From Oscillospiraceae bacterium (GTDB taxonomy: Bacteria; Bacillota; Clostridia; Oscillospirales; Oscillospiraceae), in assembly GCA_017516005.1 (NCBI GenBank), contig JAFWDU010000005.1:24682-88681 (forward strand): DNA of 64,000 nt, in the 5' to 3' direction. Each line of letters begins with the position of its first letter. Position 1 is the stretch's first letter. The translations under genes were made by a program, and so were the position numbers. Positions 18,161 to 26,484 of the stretch are shown in pieces. The notes beneath the pieces were generated by a model. It worked only from the letters and a program-made list of their open reading frames with translations, did not search any database and was not told the origin of the DNA.

Positions 18161-20506
18161 TCAGTCAAGTGCGCTGGAATCTGTAAATTTCACTGTGATG
18201 GTCGTGCCCCTGGCGACTTCCGTTCCGGGCTCGATATCCTGACTGGAAACACTGACGCTGCCGCTCGAACTGGTGGTGCCGCGGCTCTGCAGATACAGTC
18301 CTGCATAGGCTGCCCTGGCTTTCGCCTGTTCCACGGTCAGGCCGTGGAAATCCGGTACGGCAATATTGCCGGTGGGCACGTCCGCATCCATATAGAGCGA
18401 AACCTCGGAGTTTCCAGGCACCGGACTGCCGGCCGCCGGGATCTGGCCCGTAACCTTTTCGCCGCCGCCGATAACCCGGTAGGTCAGATTTTTCTCTGCA
18501 AGGATTTCCGAAGCATCCTTCAGATTCATTCCCTTGCAGTTTGGCATGGTAAAGTTGATGAGCCCGATTTCATCTTCCGTATAGTTCGGATTCAGTCCCA
18601 GGTACGGAAGCACATCCATGAAGATGTCACCCACAGTCGGCGCAGCCATGACGCCGCCGGAGATGTACTGGCCCGGGCCGGGGGTATCCAGTGCGACCAG
18701 GCAGATATACTTCGCCTCGTCATTTTCATCGAAGGCAATGCCGGCAAAGGATACGATCTTGTCGTCCACCCGTCCGCCCCACTCGTTGAATTCATCGATT
18801 TTTTCGGAAGTGCCAGTTTTACCGCCGATGGTATATCCGACCACCTTTGCGTTTTTGCCGGTACCTTCCTCCACCACGGAAATAATCAGGTTTCGCATGA
18901 TGGCTGATGTTTCCTTGCTGATCACCTGGCGCACGTAGGAAGGCTGGATATCCTCCACGACGTTGCCGTTCTGATCCATGACGCGGGATACCACGTGAGG
19001 CTCCATCAGGTATCCGCCGTTGACAATGGCGGAAATGGCTCGAACCAGCTGAATCGGCGTGACTTTGAAGGTCTGTCCGAACGAAGCCGAAGTCAGGGAG
19101 GAATAGCCGTAGGATTCATATTCCGTCAGATAGGATTTGTCGAAGAAAACGCCTGCGGCTTCACCTGGAAGATCAATTCCGGTCATCTCGGTCAGGCCGA
19201 AGCTGAGCGCATATTTGTAGAATTTTTCGCCTCCGAGACGGATACCGATATCCGCAAAAGCAATGTTGCAGGAATTCTGAAGAGCCTGCGCGGTTGTCTC
19301 CAGGCCGTGTCCGACGTGATTCCAGCATTCCAGAGGATCCTCGCGGCCCCAGATCTCCGCAGTGCCGCCGCAGAAGAAGGTATCGTTGAGAGTGATGACT
19401 CCCTCCTCCAGCGCAGCTGCCAGCGTTACGGTTTTAAATGTGGAACCTGGTTCATAGCCGTCTGAAATGCAGCGGTTGCGCCACTGTGCCAGACGTGCTG
19501 CCACAACGGCGGCCTCATATTCCTTTTTCGCCGCTTCATATTCCAGCGAGCTGTGATCCAGGCGCTCCATTTCGTCATACTGTTTCTGCAGTTCTTCGGA
19601 AGCAGTCTCCTCGTAGATCTCGAGGAAATTGTTGGGATCGAAATTCCCGTAATTCGCCATGGCGAGCACTTCGCCGGAATTGACATCCATGATGATGCCG
19701 AATGCACCGTGAAGCACGCGGTACTGCTCGATCGCAGTCTCAATGTGCTTCTGCAGATAATACTGCACCGTGCTGTCCAGCGTAGTCACCAGGCTGTAGC
19801 CGTCGCTCGCCTCATAGGTCTTTTCATAGGTATAAAGCATCTCCGAGCCGTAGTTGCCCTTTGTGGTGATGACCTTTCCGGTGGTTCCCTCCAGATAGTC
19901 ATCATAGTATGCCTCTATGCCCTCCGCGCCCACATTGTCCGAGCGGACGAAGCCGACAGTCTGCGCCATCAGAGCCCCATTGGGATAATAGCGCTGGGTA
20001 TCTTCCTCAAAATGGATTCCGGTAACTTTCTTCTCACTGATGAATTCCCGCACCTCGGCCGCTTCATCCGCCTCCACCTTGCGCGCAATGATCTTATAGC
20101 GCATGTTGGTTTCCGCCGCCTGTGCGCGTACAAATTCCTCGCTGACGCCGAGGATCTCGCTCAAGCCTCTGGCGATGACGCCCACATCCTGCTTCTCCTG
20201 GTCGATCTCGTAAGGATCCAGAAAGACCGTTTCCACCATGGCGGAGGTTGCCAGTACATTCATATTGCGGTCGTAGATGCTTCCGCGGCTCGCGCTGACC
20301 GACTGGGAGCGGGTCTGGCTGTCTATGGCCATGCCGGAATACTTGTCATGATCCCGCACCATAATCTGATACAGCCGGACGCTCAGGGGGATAAAGATCA
20401 GAACGCCGAGTGCCACCATAGCGACCAAAATCCGCACGATCACCGTGCGGTTTGCCTCCTGCGTCTGCCGGATTTCTTTTTTTGTGCGCTGTCTTTTCGC
20501 TTTCAT
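18161..20506 (-). CDS. Class B penicillin-binding protein with two PASTA domains, SpoVD/FtsI-like
   Basis: Transpeptidase that crosslinks septal or spore-cortex peptidoglycan with the SEDS protein FtsW. Of 781 aa: membrane anchor (about 22-45), PBP dimer domain, then the transpeptidase domain with Ser355-x-x-Lys358 (STFK), SCN at 412-414 and KTGT at 563-566. Two PASTA repeats follow (about 665-781). A charged helical insert lies just before the active site (about 295-345). The start at 20506 has GGAG upstream. The murE reading frame begins right at its end. FtsI versus SpoVD is undecided. Confidence 0.94.
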   Translation of the reverse strand: MKAKRQRTKKEIRQTQEANRTVIVRILVAMVALGVLIFIPLSVRLYQIMVRDHDKYSGMAIDSQTRSQSVSASRGSIYDRNMNVLATSAMVETVFLDPYEIDQEKQDVGVIARGLSEILGVSEEFVRAQAAETNMRYKIIARKVEADEAAEVREFISEKKVTGIHFEEDTQRYYPNGALMAQTVGFVRSDNVGAEGIEAYYDDYLEGTTGKVITTKGNYGSEMLYTYEKTYEASDGYSLVTTLDSTVQYYLQKHIETAIEQYRVLHGAFGIIMDVNSGEVLAMANYGNFDPNNFLEIYEETASEELQKQYDEMERLDHSSLEYEAAKKEYEAAVVAARLAQWRNRCISDGYEPGSTFKTVTLAAALEEGVITLNDTFFCGGTAEIWGREDPLECWNHVGHGLETTAQALQNSCNIAFADIGIRLGGEKFYKYALSFGLTEMTGIDLPGEAAGVFFDKSYLTEYESYGYSSLTSASFGQTFKVTPIQLVRAISAIVNGGYLMEPHVVSRVMDQNGNVVEDIQPSYVRQVISKETSAIMRNLIISVVEEGTGKNAKVVGYTIGGKTGTSEKIDEFNEWGGRVDDKIVSFAGIAFDENDEAKYICLVALDTPGPGQYISGGVMAAPTVGDIFMDVLPYLGLNPNYTEDEIGLINFTMPNCKGMNLKDASEILAEKNLTYRVIGGGEKVTGQIPAAGSPVPGNSEVSLYMDADVPTGNIAVPDFHGLTVEQAKARAAYAGLYLQSRGTTSSSGSVSVSSQDIEPGTEVARGTTITVKFTDSSALD

Positions 20507-20593
20507 ACTCTCTCCAGAAACAGGCAATCATACCGAAAGACGGGCGGTGATGAGATCACCGCCCAATCCGTTCCAGCAATGATTGATTTCCCG

Positions 20594-21130
20594 TCACGAC
20601 AGGTATTCCTTGAGTTCCCTGACGGAACTGACTATACTCTCGATTGCTCTGCCGATAAAGCCTTTTTCTTTCTGTGCCGTAATCACGACGCCCTTATCTG
20701 TTGCATGGGAAAGATTCACATATACAATCTGCTCCGGCAGCACCTTCTGCATGCCGAGCTCGTTGATTGCCATATCCTCGATATAGGACAGATCCACGGA
20801 ACCCTCGTACTGTTTTGCCAGAATTGCGTTCTGGGCTTTCATGTCCGCCAGTTCATCCGCCAGCCTGGCATTTTCCGTTGTTGCCTCATACAGGCGCACA
20901 TAGCCGAAAATGACAAGGATCAGCATGGAGAGCACAGCGAAGAAGCCGAGGACGGCAGTCGGTGCGATTCCCACGTGAATGCGTTCCCTGGTGCCCTGCT
21001 TCTTGCCCTGTTTCCGCTCAACCCGCTCTTCCGGAAGTTCTACCGGAACTCTGCCGGGCTGCGCGTTGAGATAGGCGTAATCCACCGCAGCGGCGCCGCT
21101 GTATTCAATTCTTGACAGATCGTCGCGCAC
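20594..21130 (-). CDS. ftsL: FtsL-like divisome protein
   Basis: A 178-aa bitopic protein at the ftsL position between rsmH and the class B PBP. It has a basic cytoplasmic part, one membrane segment (about 56-80) and an extracellular coiled coil (about 80-105) with the heptad pattern expected for pairing with DivIC. The start is a GTG with AAGGAA upstream. FtsL proteins diverge strongly, so the call rests mainly on position and topology. It is longer than usual (about 100-120) because of extended N- and C-terminal parts. Confidence 0.8.
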   Translation of the reverse strand: MRDDLSRIEYSGAAAVDYAYLNAQPGRVPVELPEERVERKQGKKQGTRERIHVGIAPTAVLGFFAVLSMLILVIFGYVRLYEATTENARLADELADMKAQNAILAKQYEGSVDLSYIEDMAINELGMQKVLPEQIVYVNLSHATDKGVVITAQKEKGFIGRAIESIVSSVRELKEYLS

Positions 21131-21150
21131 TGCTCTTTCCTTCTCTCTTC

Positions 21151-22086
21151 CTACAGTTTCTCTGCAACGCGGAGCTTCGCGCTGCGCGCCCGCGGATTCT
21201 CATCCAGTTCTTCCGGCTGCGAGGTGATCGGCTTCTTTGTCAGGATTCGTACGGAAGGCTTTCTTCCGCAGACACAGACCGGGAACGAAGGCGGACAGAT
21301 ACAGCCTTTCGCCGCCGTCTGCATAGCGTTCTTCACGATCCGGTCCTCCAGGGAATGGAAGGTGATCACCGCCAGGCGTCCGCCCGGATTCAGAAGATCC
21401 GGCGCCGCCTCCATCATCCGCTCCACCGCGCCGAGTTCATCATTGACGGCGATTCGGATTGCCTGAAAACTCCGTTTTGCAGGATGCTGCTTCTCGCGCA
21501 GCGCCTGCGCCGGCATGGCGCTGCGAATGATTCCTGCCAGTTCCAGAGTCGTCTCTATTGGCTTTTTTGCCCGCTCGCGCACAATTGCTGCAGCGATAAG
21601 CGGCGCATAACGCTCCTCTCCGTACTCAAAGAGGATTCGCTTCAGTTCCTCCTGCGGCCAGTCATTGACCACTTCATAGGCACTCAGCCGGTCTTCCGGA
21701 TTCATTCGCATATCCAGAGGGGCGTCATTCATATAGGAAAAGCCGCGCTCCGCTTCATCCAGCTGGGGAGACGAAACGCCCAAGTCGAACAACATTCCGT
21801 CAATCCGCTCCACACCGGCCTGATTCAATATGTCACGCAGATTCTGAAAATTCTCATGAACCAGCAGAATTCTCGCTTTCGCGGCGGAGAGCCGCTCCCC
21901 TGCCGCCTGAAGCGCCGCAGGGTCTCTGTCCACGCCGATGAGCATTCCATGTTCGGAAAGTCTGGATGCGATTTCGCGGGAATGTCCCGCGCCGCCCAGC
22001 GTGCCGTCCAGATAAATCCCGTCCGGCTTAATGTCCAACGCCTCAATGCATTCATGGAGAAGGACAGGTGCATGCTGAAACTCCAT
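21151..22086 (-). CDS. rsmH: 16S rRNA (cytosine-1402-N4)-methyltransferase RsmH
   Basis: Methylates C1402 in the ribosomal P site. The 311-aa product starts HAPVLLHECIEAL and carries the SAM loop DGTLGGAGHS, then FDLGVSSPQLD and the C-terminal ARSAKLRVAE block. The ATG overlaps the mraZ stop by one base (TGATG). It ends in TAG, which shows that amber is used as a normal stop in this genome. Confidence 0.97.
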   Translation of the reverse strand: MEFQHAPVLLHECIEALDIKPDGIYLDGTLGGAGHSREIASRLSEHGMLIGVDRDPAALQAAGERLSAAKARILLVHENFQNLRDILNQAGVERIDGMLFDLGVSSPQLDEAERGFSYMNDAPLDMRMNPEDRLSAYEVVNDWPQEELKRILFEYGEERYAPLIAAAIVRERAKKPIETTLELAGIIRSAMPAQALREKQHPAKRSFQAIRIAVNDELGAVERMMEAAPDLLNPGGRLAVITFHSLEDRIVKNAMQTAAKGCICPPSFPVCVCGRKPSVRILTKKPITSQPEELDENPRARSAKLRVAEKL

Positions 22087-22502
22087 CAGAATCCCAGCTC
22101 CTCCATCACAGCCAGAAGATTTTCCGGCGTAAGCTGCTCTTTTTCCAGTTCGTCATAGCGGTCTGCATCCCAGATCTCCGCATGACCGCCCTGTCCGATA
22201 AACATGACATCCTGGGTGAGCTTTGCATAATCCCGCAGTTCCTGAGGGATCAGGAATCTTCCCTGCTTGTCCGGTTCGCATTTGCTTGCGTTGGCAAAGA
22301 GGAACCGCATTCTTTGCTGCTGGGAAATGGGCAGGGCATTGTACTTGTCCAGGATACTGTCCCAGCCTTCCTGCGTATAGACGGACAGACAGTAATCCGT
22401 TCCAAGGGTCACATAAAATGCGTCTCCGAGTTCATTGCGGAATTTCGCGGGAGTGAACAGCCGCCCCTTCTGGTCTATGGTATGCCGATATTTTCCGTAC
22501 AA
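22086..22502 (-). CDS. mraZ: MraZ, transcriptional regulator of the division cluster
   Basis: A 138-aa protein with two SpoVT-AbrB folds: HTIDQKGRLFTPAKFR at the start and DKQGRFLIPQELRDYA near residue 80. MraZ forms rings that bind repeated boxes in its own promoter region and repress the cluster in studied bacteria. The start is a TTG, with GGAGGTGA about 6 bases upstream and no ATG nearby. First gene of the cluster, directly behind the repeats at 22513-22552. Confidence 0.95.
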   Translation of the reverse strand: MYGKYRHTIDQKGRLFTPAKFRNELGDAFYVTLGTDYCLSVYTQEGWDSILDKYNALPISQQQRMRFLFANASKCEPDKQGRFLIPQELRDYAKLTQDVMFIGQGGHAEIWDADRYDELEKEQLTPENLLAVMEELGF

Positions 22503-22512
22503 GGGCCTTCAC

Positions 22513-22552
22513 CTCCGCTCCACTTTCATCAATTTTGCTCCATTTTGCCCCA
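22513..22552 (-). promoter_or_regulatory. Four 10-bp direct repeats, probable MraZ-binding boxes
   Basis: On the minus strand four units follow without gaps: TGGGGCAAAA, TGGAGCAAAA, TTGATGAAAG, TGGAGCGGAG. The TGG-type heads at 10-bp spacing match the known TGGGN-repeat layout of MraZ operators. They lie between the predicted start of transcription and the mraZ ribosome binding site. Confidence 0.75.
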
Positions 22553-22560
22553 CACAACCA

Positions 22561-22589
22561 AGTATACATAAGACATTTTGAAATTGCAA
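22561..22589 (-). promoter_or_regulatory. Main promoter of the division cluster
   Basis: On the minus strand, TTGCAA (22584-22589), a 17-bp spacer and TATACT (22561-22566), just upstream of the repeat array. Confidence 0.7.
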
Positions 22590-22788
22590 TCATAAATTTC
22601 ATTTTTTTGTTGTCTTTTTGCGGTTTTCGTGCCCCTTTTTTTGTTGATGTTACTGTCATTTTCAGGTGGGAACTAGATATGGTGTTCCGGCACAGAACCC
22701 GGCACAAGTGTCCTGATGCGGAATTCAATCGGAAACGAACACGTCTGTATGCCTGTGTTTTTTCGTTATGCCGCATCTGTTCTTCTGC
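22590..22788. other. Intergenic stretch between divergent mraZ and sigma gene
   Basis: Partly AT-rich at its left end. I see no gene, hairpin or repeat here. It separates the divergent promoters of mraZ and the ECF sigma factor. Confidence 0.6.
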
Positions 22789-22817
22789 TTGACAACAAGT
22801 CTGTTCATGCAGAGAAT
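22789..22817 (+). promoter_or_regulatory. Possible promoter of the ECF sigma gene
   Basis: TTGACA (22789-22794), a 17-bp spacer and GAGAAT (22812-22817), about 100 bases before the start. An ECF-type autoregulated promoter nearer the gene is equally possible. Confidence 0.35.
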
Positions 22818-22921
22818 CATTTTGGAGTTTTTCCTCATTTCTTCCCACGAAATAGAATGCTTCAATTTCGTCCGACATTTTATTCTCTTCGATTGTATTC
22901 TCAGTGAAAGGGGGTCATGCA

Positions 22922-23422
22922 ATGAATGGTTCTTTGTCGCGTACGGACAAAGAAATCGCGGAGCTGTTTGAGCGCCATTATCGGATGCTGTACCGGATCT
23001 GTTTCACTTATATGAAAAATGCCGCAGATACGGAAGACGCTGTCCAGGAGACGTTTTACCGTCTGATCAGCAGGCAGCCTTTATTTGACAGTCCAGAGCA
23101 TGAAAAGGCATGGCTGATTCGGACCGCCTCCAATATCTGCAGGAATGCACTCAAGCATTGGTGGCGAAAGCATGAAGATCTTGCGGATCATGAGGATGCC
23201 GCAGAATCAGCGCCGCCTGAAACAGGCGATGTGCTTCAGGCCGTCATGTCCCTCCCGGAGAAATACAAAACCGCCGTGTATCTTTACTATTATGAGGGCT
23301 ACTCCAGCGCCGAGACGGCGGAACTTCTTCAAAAACCGCCGTCAACCATTCGCAATTATCTGCATGAAGCCCGCGCGATTCTTCGTGAAAGGTTAGGTGT
23401 CGATTATGACGATGAAGACTGA
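22922..23422 (+). CDS. ECF-type RNA polymerase sigma factor
   Basis: Alternative sigma factor of 166 aa. Region 2 is visible from LFERHYRMLYRICFTYM to DAVQETFYRL, and region 4 from LPEKYKTAVYLYYYEGYSSAETAELL through STIRNYLHEARAILRERL. The start at 22922 is preceded by AAAGGGGG; a GTG 18 bases upstream would place the site inside the gene. It overlaps the following membrane protein by 17 bases, the usual arrangement for a sigma factor and its regulator. Confidence 0.92.
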   Translation: MNGSLSRTDKEIAELFERHYRMLYRICFTYMKNAADTEDAVQETFYRLISRQPLFDSPEHEKAWLIRTASNICRNALKHWWRKHEDLADHEDAAESAPPETGDVLQAVMSLPEKYKTAVYLYYYEGYSSAETAELLQKPPSTIRNYLHEARAILRERLGVDYDDED

Positions 23423-24401
23423 ACTGACCGCTGTCTGGGACAAAATGGAACCGGACGCGGTTTCCTGCGACCGGATGCTGTCCAATGTCCTAGCATACAA
23501 TGAGCTTGTGCATCACAATCCGAAGACGCGCAGCCGGACAAAAAAGGCCGGAATCCGGATTGCCGTCTGCGCAGCCTGCATCTGTCTGGCTGCAGCGGCC
23601 GCATTCCCGATTCTCCGACACGCCGGTACTGCAGCGGTTTCCCCTTCCCCATCCGCAGACAAAACACATGCGTCCGAACTGACTGAACCTGTGGAAACGC
23701 ATCCCCAGGCAGACACTTCCGCAGGGTTAAACCCGGCGCTGGAGGAGGATGCTTCCGCCGGTTTTCCGGCTGGGGAAGATACTATTGGCGTCCAGAACGG
23801 TATCGATCAGCCGATTCAGTCCTATGCGCAGTCTCCGGATTCAGAACCGGAGATATCCGTTCCGGCTGTATCCAGCGAATCGGAGCCCAACGACAAGCCC
23901 CCGTATGATTCCGATCAGTCCTCCTATCTGCCGTCTCAAGGTCCTGACACCCCGAATCCGACGCCATTGGGGAAAGAAATGATTTCCTCCTATGGTGTGA
24001 TGCCGGAACTTCCTGATCCGGATCTCGCCGTCCGGAACGGATCTGCTGTTCTCTCTGTCCCGCTTCAGAACGCCATGTCCGCCTATGGCGACACCGTTCG
24101 TTACCGGGTGATTGTGGAGTTTTTCCAGGACGGCGTGCAGATTGACAGCCGCGGAGCGGCAGCGGAAAAGGAAACAGACCGTCTGTCTTCGGAAGGCTAT
24201 ACGGTCGCTTTGGAAACGTTCTGGGACGGCATTCAGGAGACTGTCTGGTTTACGCTTCACGCGGAATACGATCAGCTCATATCGTTTTCTCCTTCTCCCG
24301 ACCTTGGTTATCTGATCCTTCTGTATGATGAGCGCACAGGAGCATCTTCCGTGCCGGATTCCGGCTTTGCCTTCAACGGGATCGTCTATGATGTGGAATG
24401 A
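23406..24401 (+). CDS. Membrane protein coupled to the ECF sigma factor, putative anti-sigma factor
   Basis: A 331-aa single-pass protein: a cytoplasmic N-terminus of about 48 residues, one membrane segment (49-70), a long Ser/Pro/Glu-rich outer linker (about 75-190) and a C-terminal folded domain rich in beta strand. There is no HxxxCxxC zinc motif. The sigma-binding role is inferred only from gene overlap and topology. ATGs at 23406 and 23412 are both possible. A large terminator follows, so the pair forms its own unit. Confidence 0.7.
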   Translation: MTMKTELTAVWDKMEPDAVSCDRMLSNVLAYNELVHHNPKTRSRTKKAGIRIAVCAACICLAAAAAFPILRHAGTAAVSPSPSADKTHASELTEPVETHPQADTSAGLNPALEEDASAGFPAGEDTIGVQNGIDQPIQSYAQSPDSEPEISVPAVSSESEPNDKPPYDSDQSSYLPSQGPDTPNPTPLGKEMISSYGVMPELPDPDLAVRNGSAVLSVPLQNAMSAYGDTVRYRVIVEFFQDGVQIDSRGAAAEKETDRLSSEGYTVALETFWDGIQETVWFTLHAEYDQLISFSPSPDLGYLILLYDERTGASSVPDSGFAFNGIVYDVE

Positions 24402-24440
24402 GAAACTGCCGTATTCGTGCAGCGTGCAGTGTATCTGAAC

Positions 24441-24494
24441 AGAGGAACCGGGAGTCCGCCGGACAAAGCGTCCGGCCGGTCTCCCGGTTCCTCT
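24441..24494 (+). terminator. Terminator of the sigma / anti-sigma operon
   Basis: Outer stem of 14 bp (24441-24454 with 24481-24494), an inner GCCGGAC/GTCCGGC stem, then a T-rich tail. Confidence 0.8.
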
Positions 24495-24580
24495 TTCTTC
24501 TATTTCTTTTTTCCTGGAGCATGATTCGTCCATCTCACCCGGCTGTGTATGCACAGCGGAACTTCTCTCAGGGAAAGAAA

Positions 24581-24624
24581 ATGCCCGGAAAGGCTGCTCG
24601 ATTTGAAGCAGCTTTTCCGGGCAT
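24581..24624 (-). terminator. Terminator of the ABC exporter operon
   Basis: An 18-bp stem (24581-24598 with 24607-24624) with one non-Watson-Crick position lies about 34 bases after the exporter stop; on the minus strand it is followed by TTTTC. Confidence 0.75.
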
Positions 24625-24657
24625 GCTTTTCGAATTGAAATTCTCTTCCTTTCCGGC

Positions 24658-26484
24658 TCAGAATGCCGTCTTCAGAGAATCCTCCTGTGTCTGCTGATGA
24701 TAAAGGCTGTAATAGTAGCCGTGCATCTTCATCAGTTCGCGGTGCGTTCCCTGCTCCACAATCTTCCCGTCCCGCACCACCAGAATGACGTCCGCATTCC
24801 GGACTGTGGACAGGCGGTGCGCAATCATGAAGCTGGTCCGTCCCTCGATGACAGTCTCAATGGCGTTCTGGATCATCTGTTCGGTCATGGTATCAATGGA
24901 GGATGTTGCCTCATCCAGCACCAGAATCCGGGGATCTGCCAGAATCGCGCGTGCAAAAGACAGGAGCTGCTTTTCGCCTGTGGAAAGCAGGTCGCCGCTT
25001 TCGCCGACTTCGCTGTCCAGGCCCTTGTCCATCTTTTCGATCACCTGCTCCGCACTGACCAGTTTCAGCGCGGCCATAATCTGTTCATCCGTCGCATTCG
25101 GATTGCCGTAGCGCAGATTGTCCCGGACGGATCCGGAGAACAGATGGGGAGACTGCAGCACATAGCCGATGGAGCTGTGCAGCCAAAGCTGACTGCGTTC
25201 CCGCACATCCCGGCCGTCAATGAGCACCTGGCCTTCCGTCGGCTCATAGAATCGGCAGACCAGATTGACCAGTGTGGTCTTTCCGGCGCCGGTCTCGCCG
25301 ACAATGGCCACGTTGGTTCCAGCCGGCACCTTCAGATTGAAGTGCTCAAGAACCATTTCCTCACCGTCGGGATAGCGGAAGCTCACGTCGCGGAACTCAA
25401 TATCGCCCACAATGGGTTCCCAGTTTTCCTTCTTGCCCTCGAAGATATCGCCATACTTTGCGATAACTTCTTCGGTATCCTGCACATCGGACTTGGTATT
25501 GATCAGGTCCGTCAGACGTTCGATGTTTACCTGAATCTGCACCAGCTGCGCGATTTCTTCGGCCAGCCACTGCACAGGCTGCATCATGCCCTGCGCGTAG
25601 GAGATGAAAACGGAGAGAGTGCCGAGAAGCATTGCCTGCTGCATGGTAATAATGCCGCCGCGCCACAGGACCAGTGCCAAGGCGAAGAATCCTGCGCAGG
25701 AGATAATCGAGCTCAGGCCAGCTGAATTTCTGGTGGAACGGACGGAATTCATCCGCATGGATGTAGTGTCTGTCTCAAAATCCGACTGGATGGTATCTTC
25801 CACCACCAGGGTCTTGATGGTCTTCGCGCCGGTAATGCCCTCGTTGAAATTCGCCGTGATTTTGGAGTTGATCTCACGGATTTTCCGGTTGAGTACCACA
25901 AGACGCTTCTGGAAAAAGACGATCATGAAGGCGGTGAACGGTACGACCACCATAACCAGAAGTGCCAGCTTCCAGTTCATCATGAACATGACGACGACAA
26001 CGCCGACGAAGTAGGTGGTATGCCAGACGCAGTTCATCAGGCCCCAGGAGACCACTTCGCCGATTCTGGCCGTATCACTCATGACACGTGCATGCACATA
26101 GCCGACGCTGTTCTGATTGAAGTAGGAGAACTGAAGTGTCTGCAGATGGTCGAAGCTTCTCTGTTTCAGGTCGCGGCCGACTCTTGCCTCCACAATGCCC
26201 GCCTGATAGACGGAGACATAGTTGACAACCACCTGCATGCCCAGGGTCAGAAGATAGAGCAGCAGGAAAACGGCGACGCCGCGCATGGTCGCGCCTTCAA
26301 TGAAGTGGTTGATGGCATAGCTCTGGAACTGCGGCAGCAGAATGTCGATTCCGCTGGAGGCAAGACCGAGAATGACCATACAGAGAAGAAGCCCTTTATA
26401 CGGTTTCAGGTAAGGGATCAGCCGGGGAATGCCGAAAAAGGGCAGTGAAACGGTGTCCGGCTGTTTTTTCTCTTGCTTGTTCAT
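24658..26484 (-). CDS. ABC exporter half-transporter, second subunit of a heterodimer
   Basis: A 608-aa fusion of a six-helix exporter membrane domain and an ATPase. Walker A is GETGAGKTT, Walker B ILVLDEATSSID with the catalytic Glu intact. The signature is LSTGEKQ instead of LSGGQ, a degenerate form. Together with its partner, which has Asp for the catalytic Glu, this gives one consensus and one degenerate ATP site, as in BmrCD or TM287/288. It overlaps the upstream partner by 4 bases. The substrate (drug, lipid or peptide) is not visible. Confidence 0.93.
   Translation of the reverse strand: MNKQEKKQPDTVSLPFFGIPRLIPYLKPYKGLLLCMVILGLASSGIDILLPQFQSYAINHFIEGATMRGVAVFLLLYLLTLGMQVVVNYVSVYQAGIVEARVGRDLKQRSFDHLQTLQFSYFNQNSVGYVHARVMSDTARIGEVVSWGLMNCVWHTTYFVGVVVVMFMMNWKLALLVMVVVPFTAFMIVFFQKRLVVLNRKIREINSKITANFNEGITGAKTIKTLVVEDTIQSDFETDTTSMRMNSVRSTRNSAGLSSIISCAGFFALALVLWRGGIITMQQAMLLGTLSVFISYAQGMMQPVQWLAEEIAQLVQIQVNIERLTDLINTKSDVQDTEEVIAKYGDIFEGKKENWEPIVGDIEFRDVSFRYPDGEEMVLEHFNLKVPAGTNVAIVGETGAGKTTLVNLVCRFYEPTEGQVLIDGRDVRERSQLWLHSSIGYVLQSPHLFSGSVRDNLRYGNPNATDEQIMAALKLVSAEQVIEKMDKGLDSEVGESGDLLSTGEKQLLSFARAILADPRILVLDEATSSIDTMTEQMIQNAIETVIEGRTSFMIAHRLSTVRNADVILVVRDGKIVEQGTHRELMKMHGYYYSLYHQQTQEDSLKTAF

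Noticed and set aside
23841..24554. A 237-codon frame on the minus strand opposite the anti-sigma-like gene
   Set aside because: It is basic and low in hydrophobic order, lies antisense to a better-supported gene with a ribosome binding site, and runs across both arms of a terminator.
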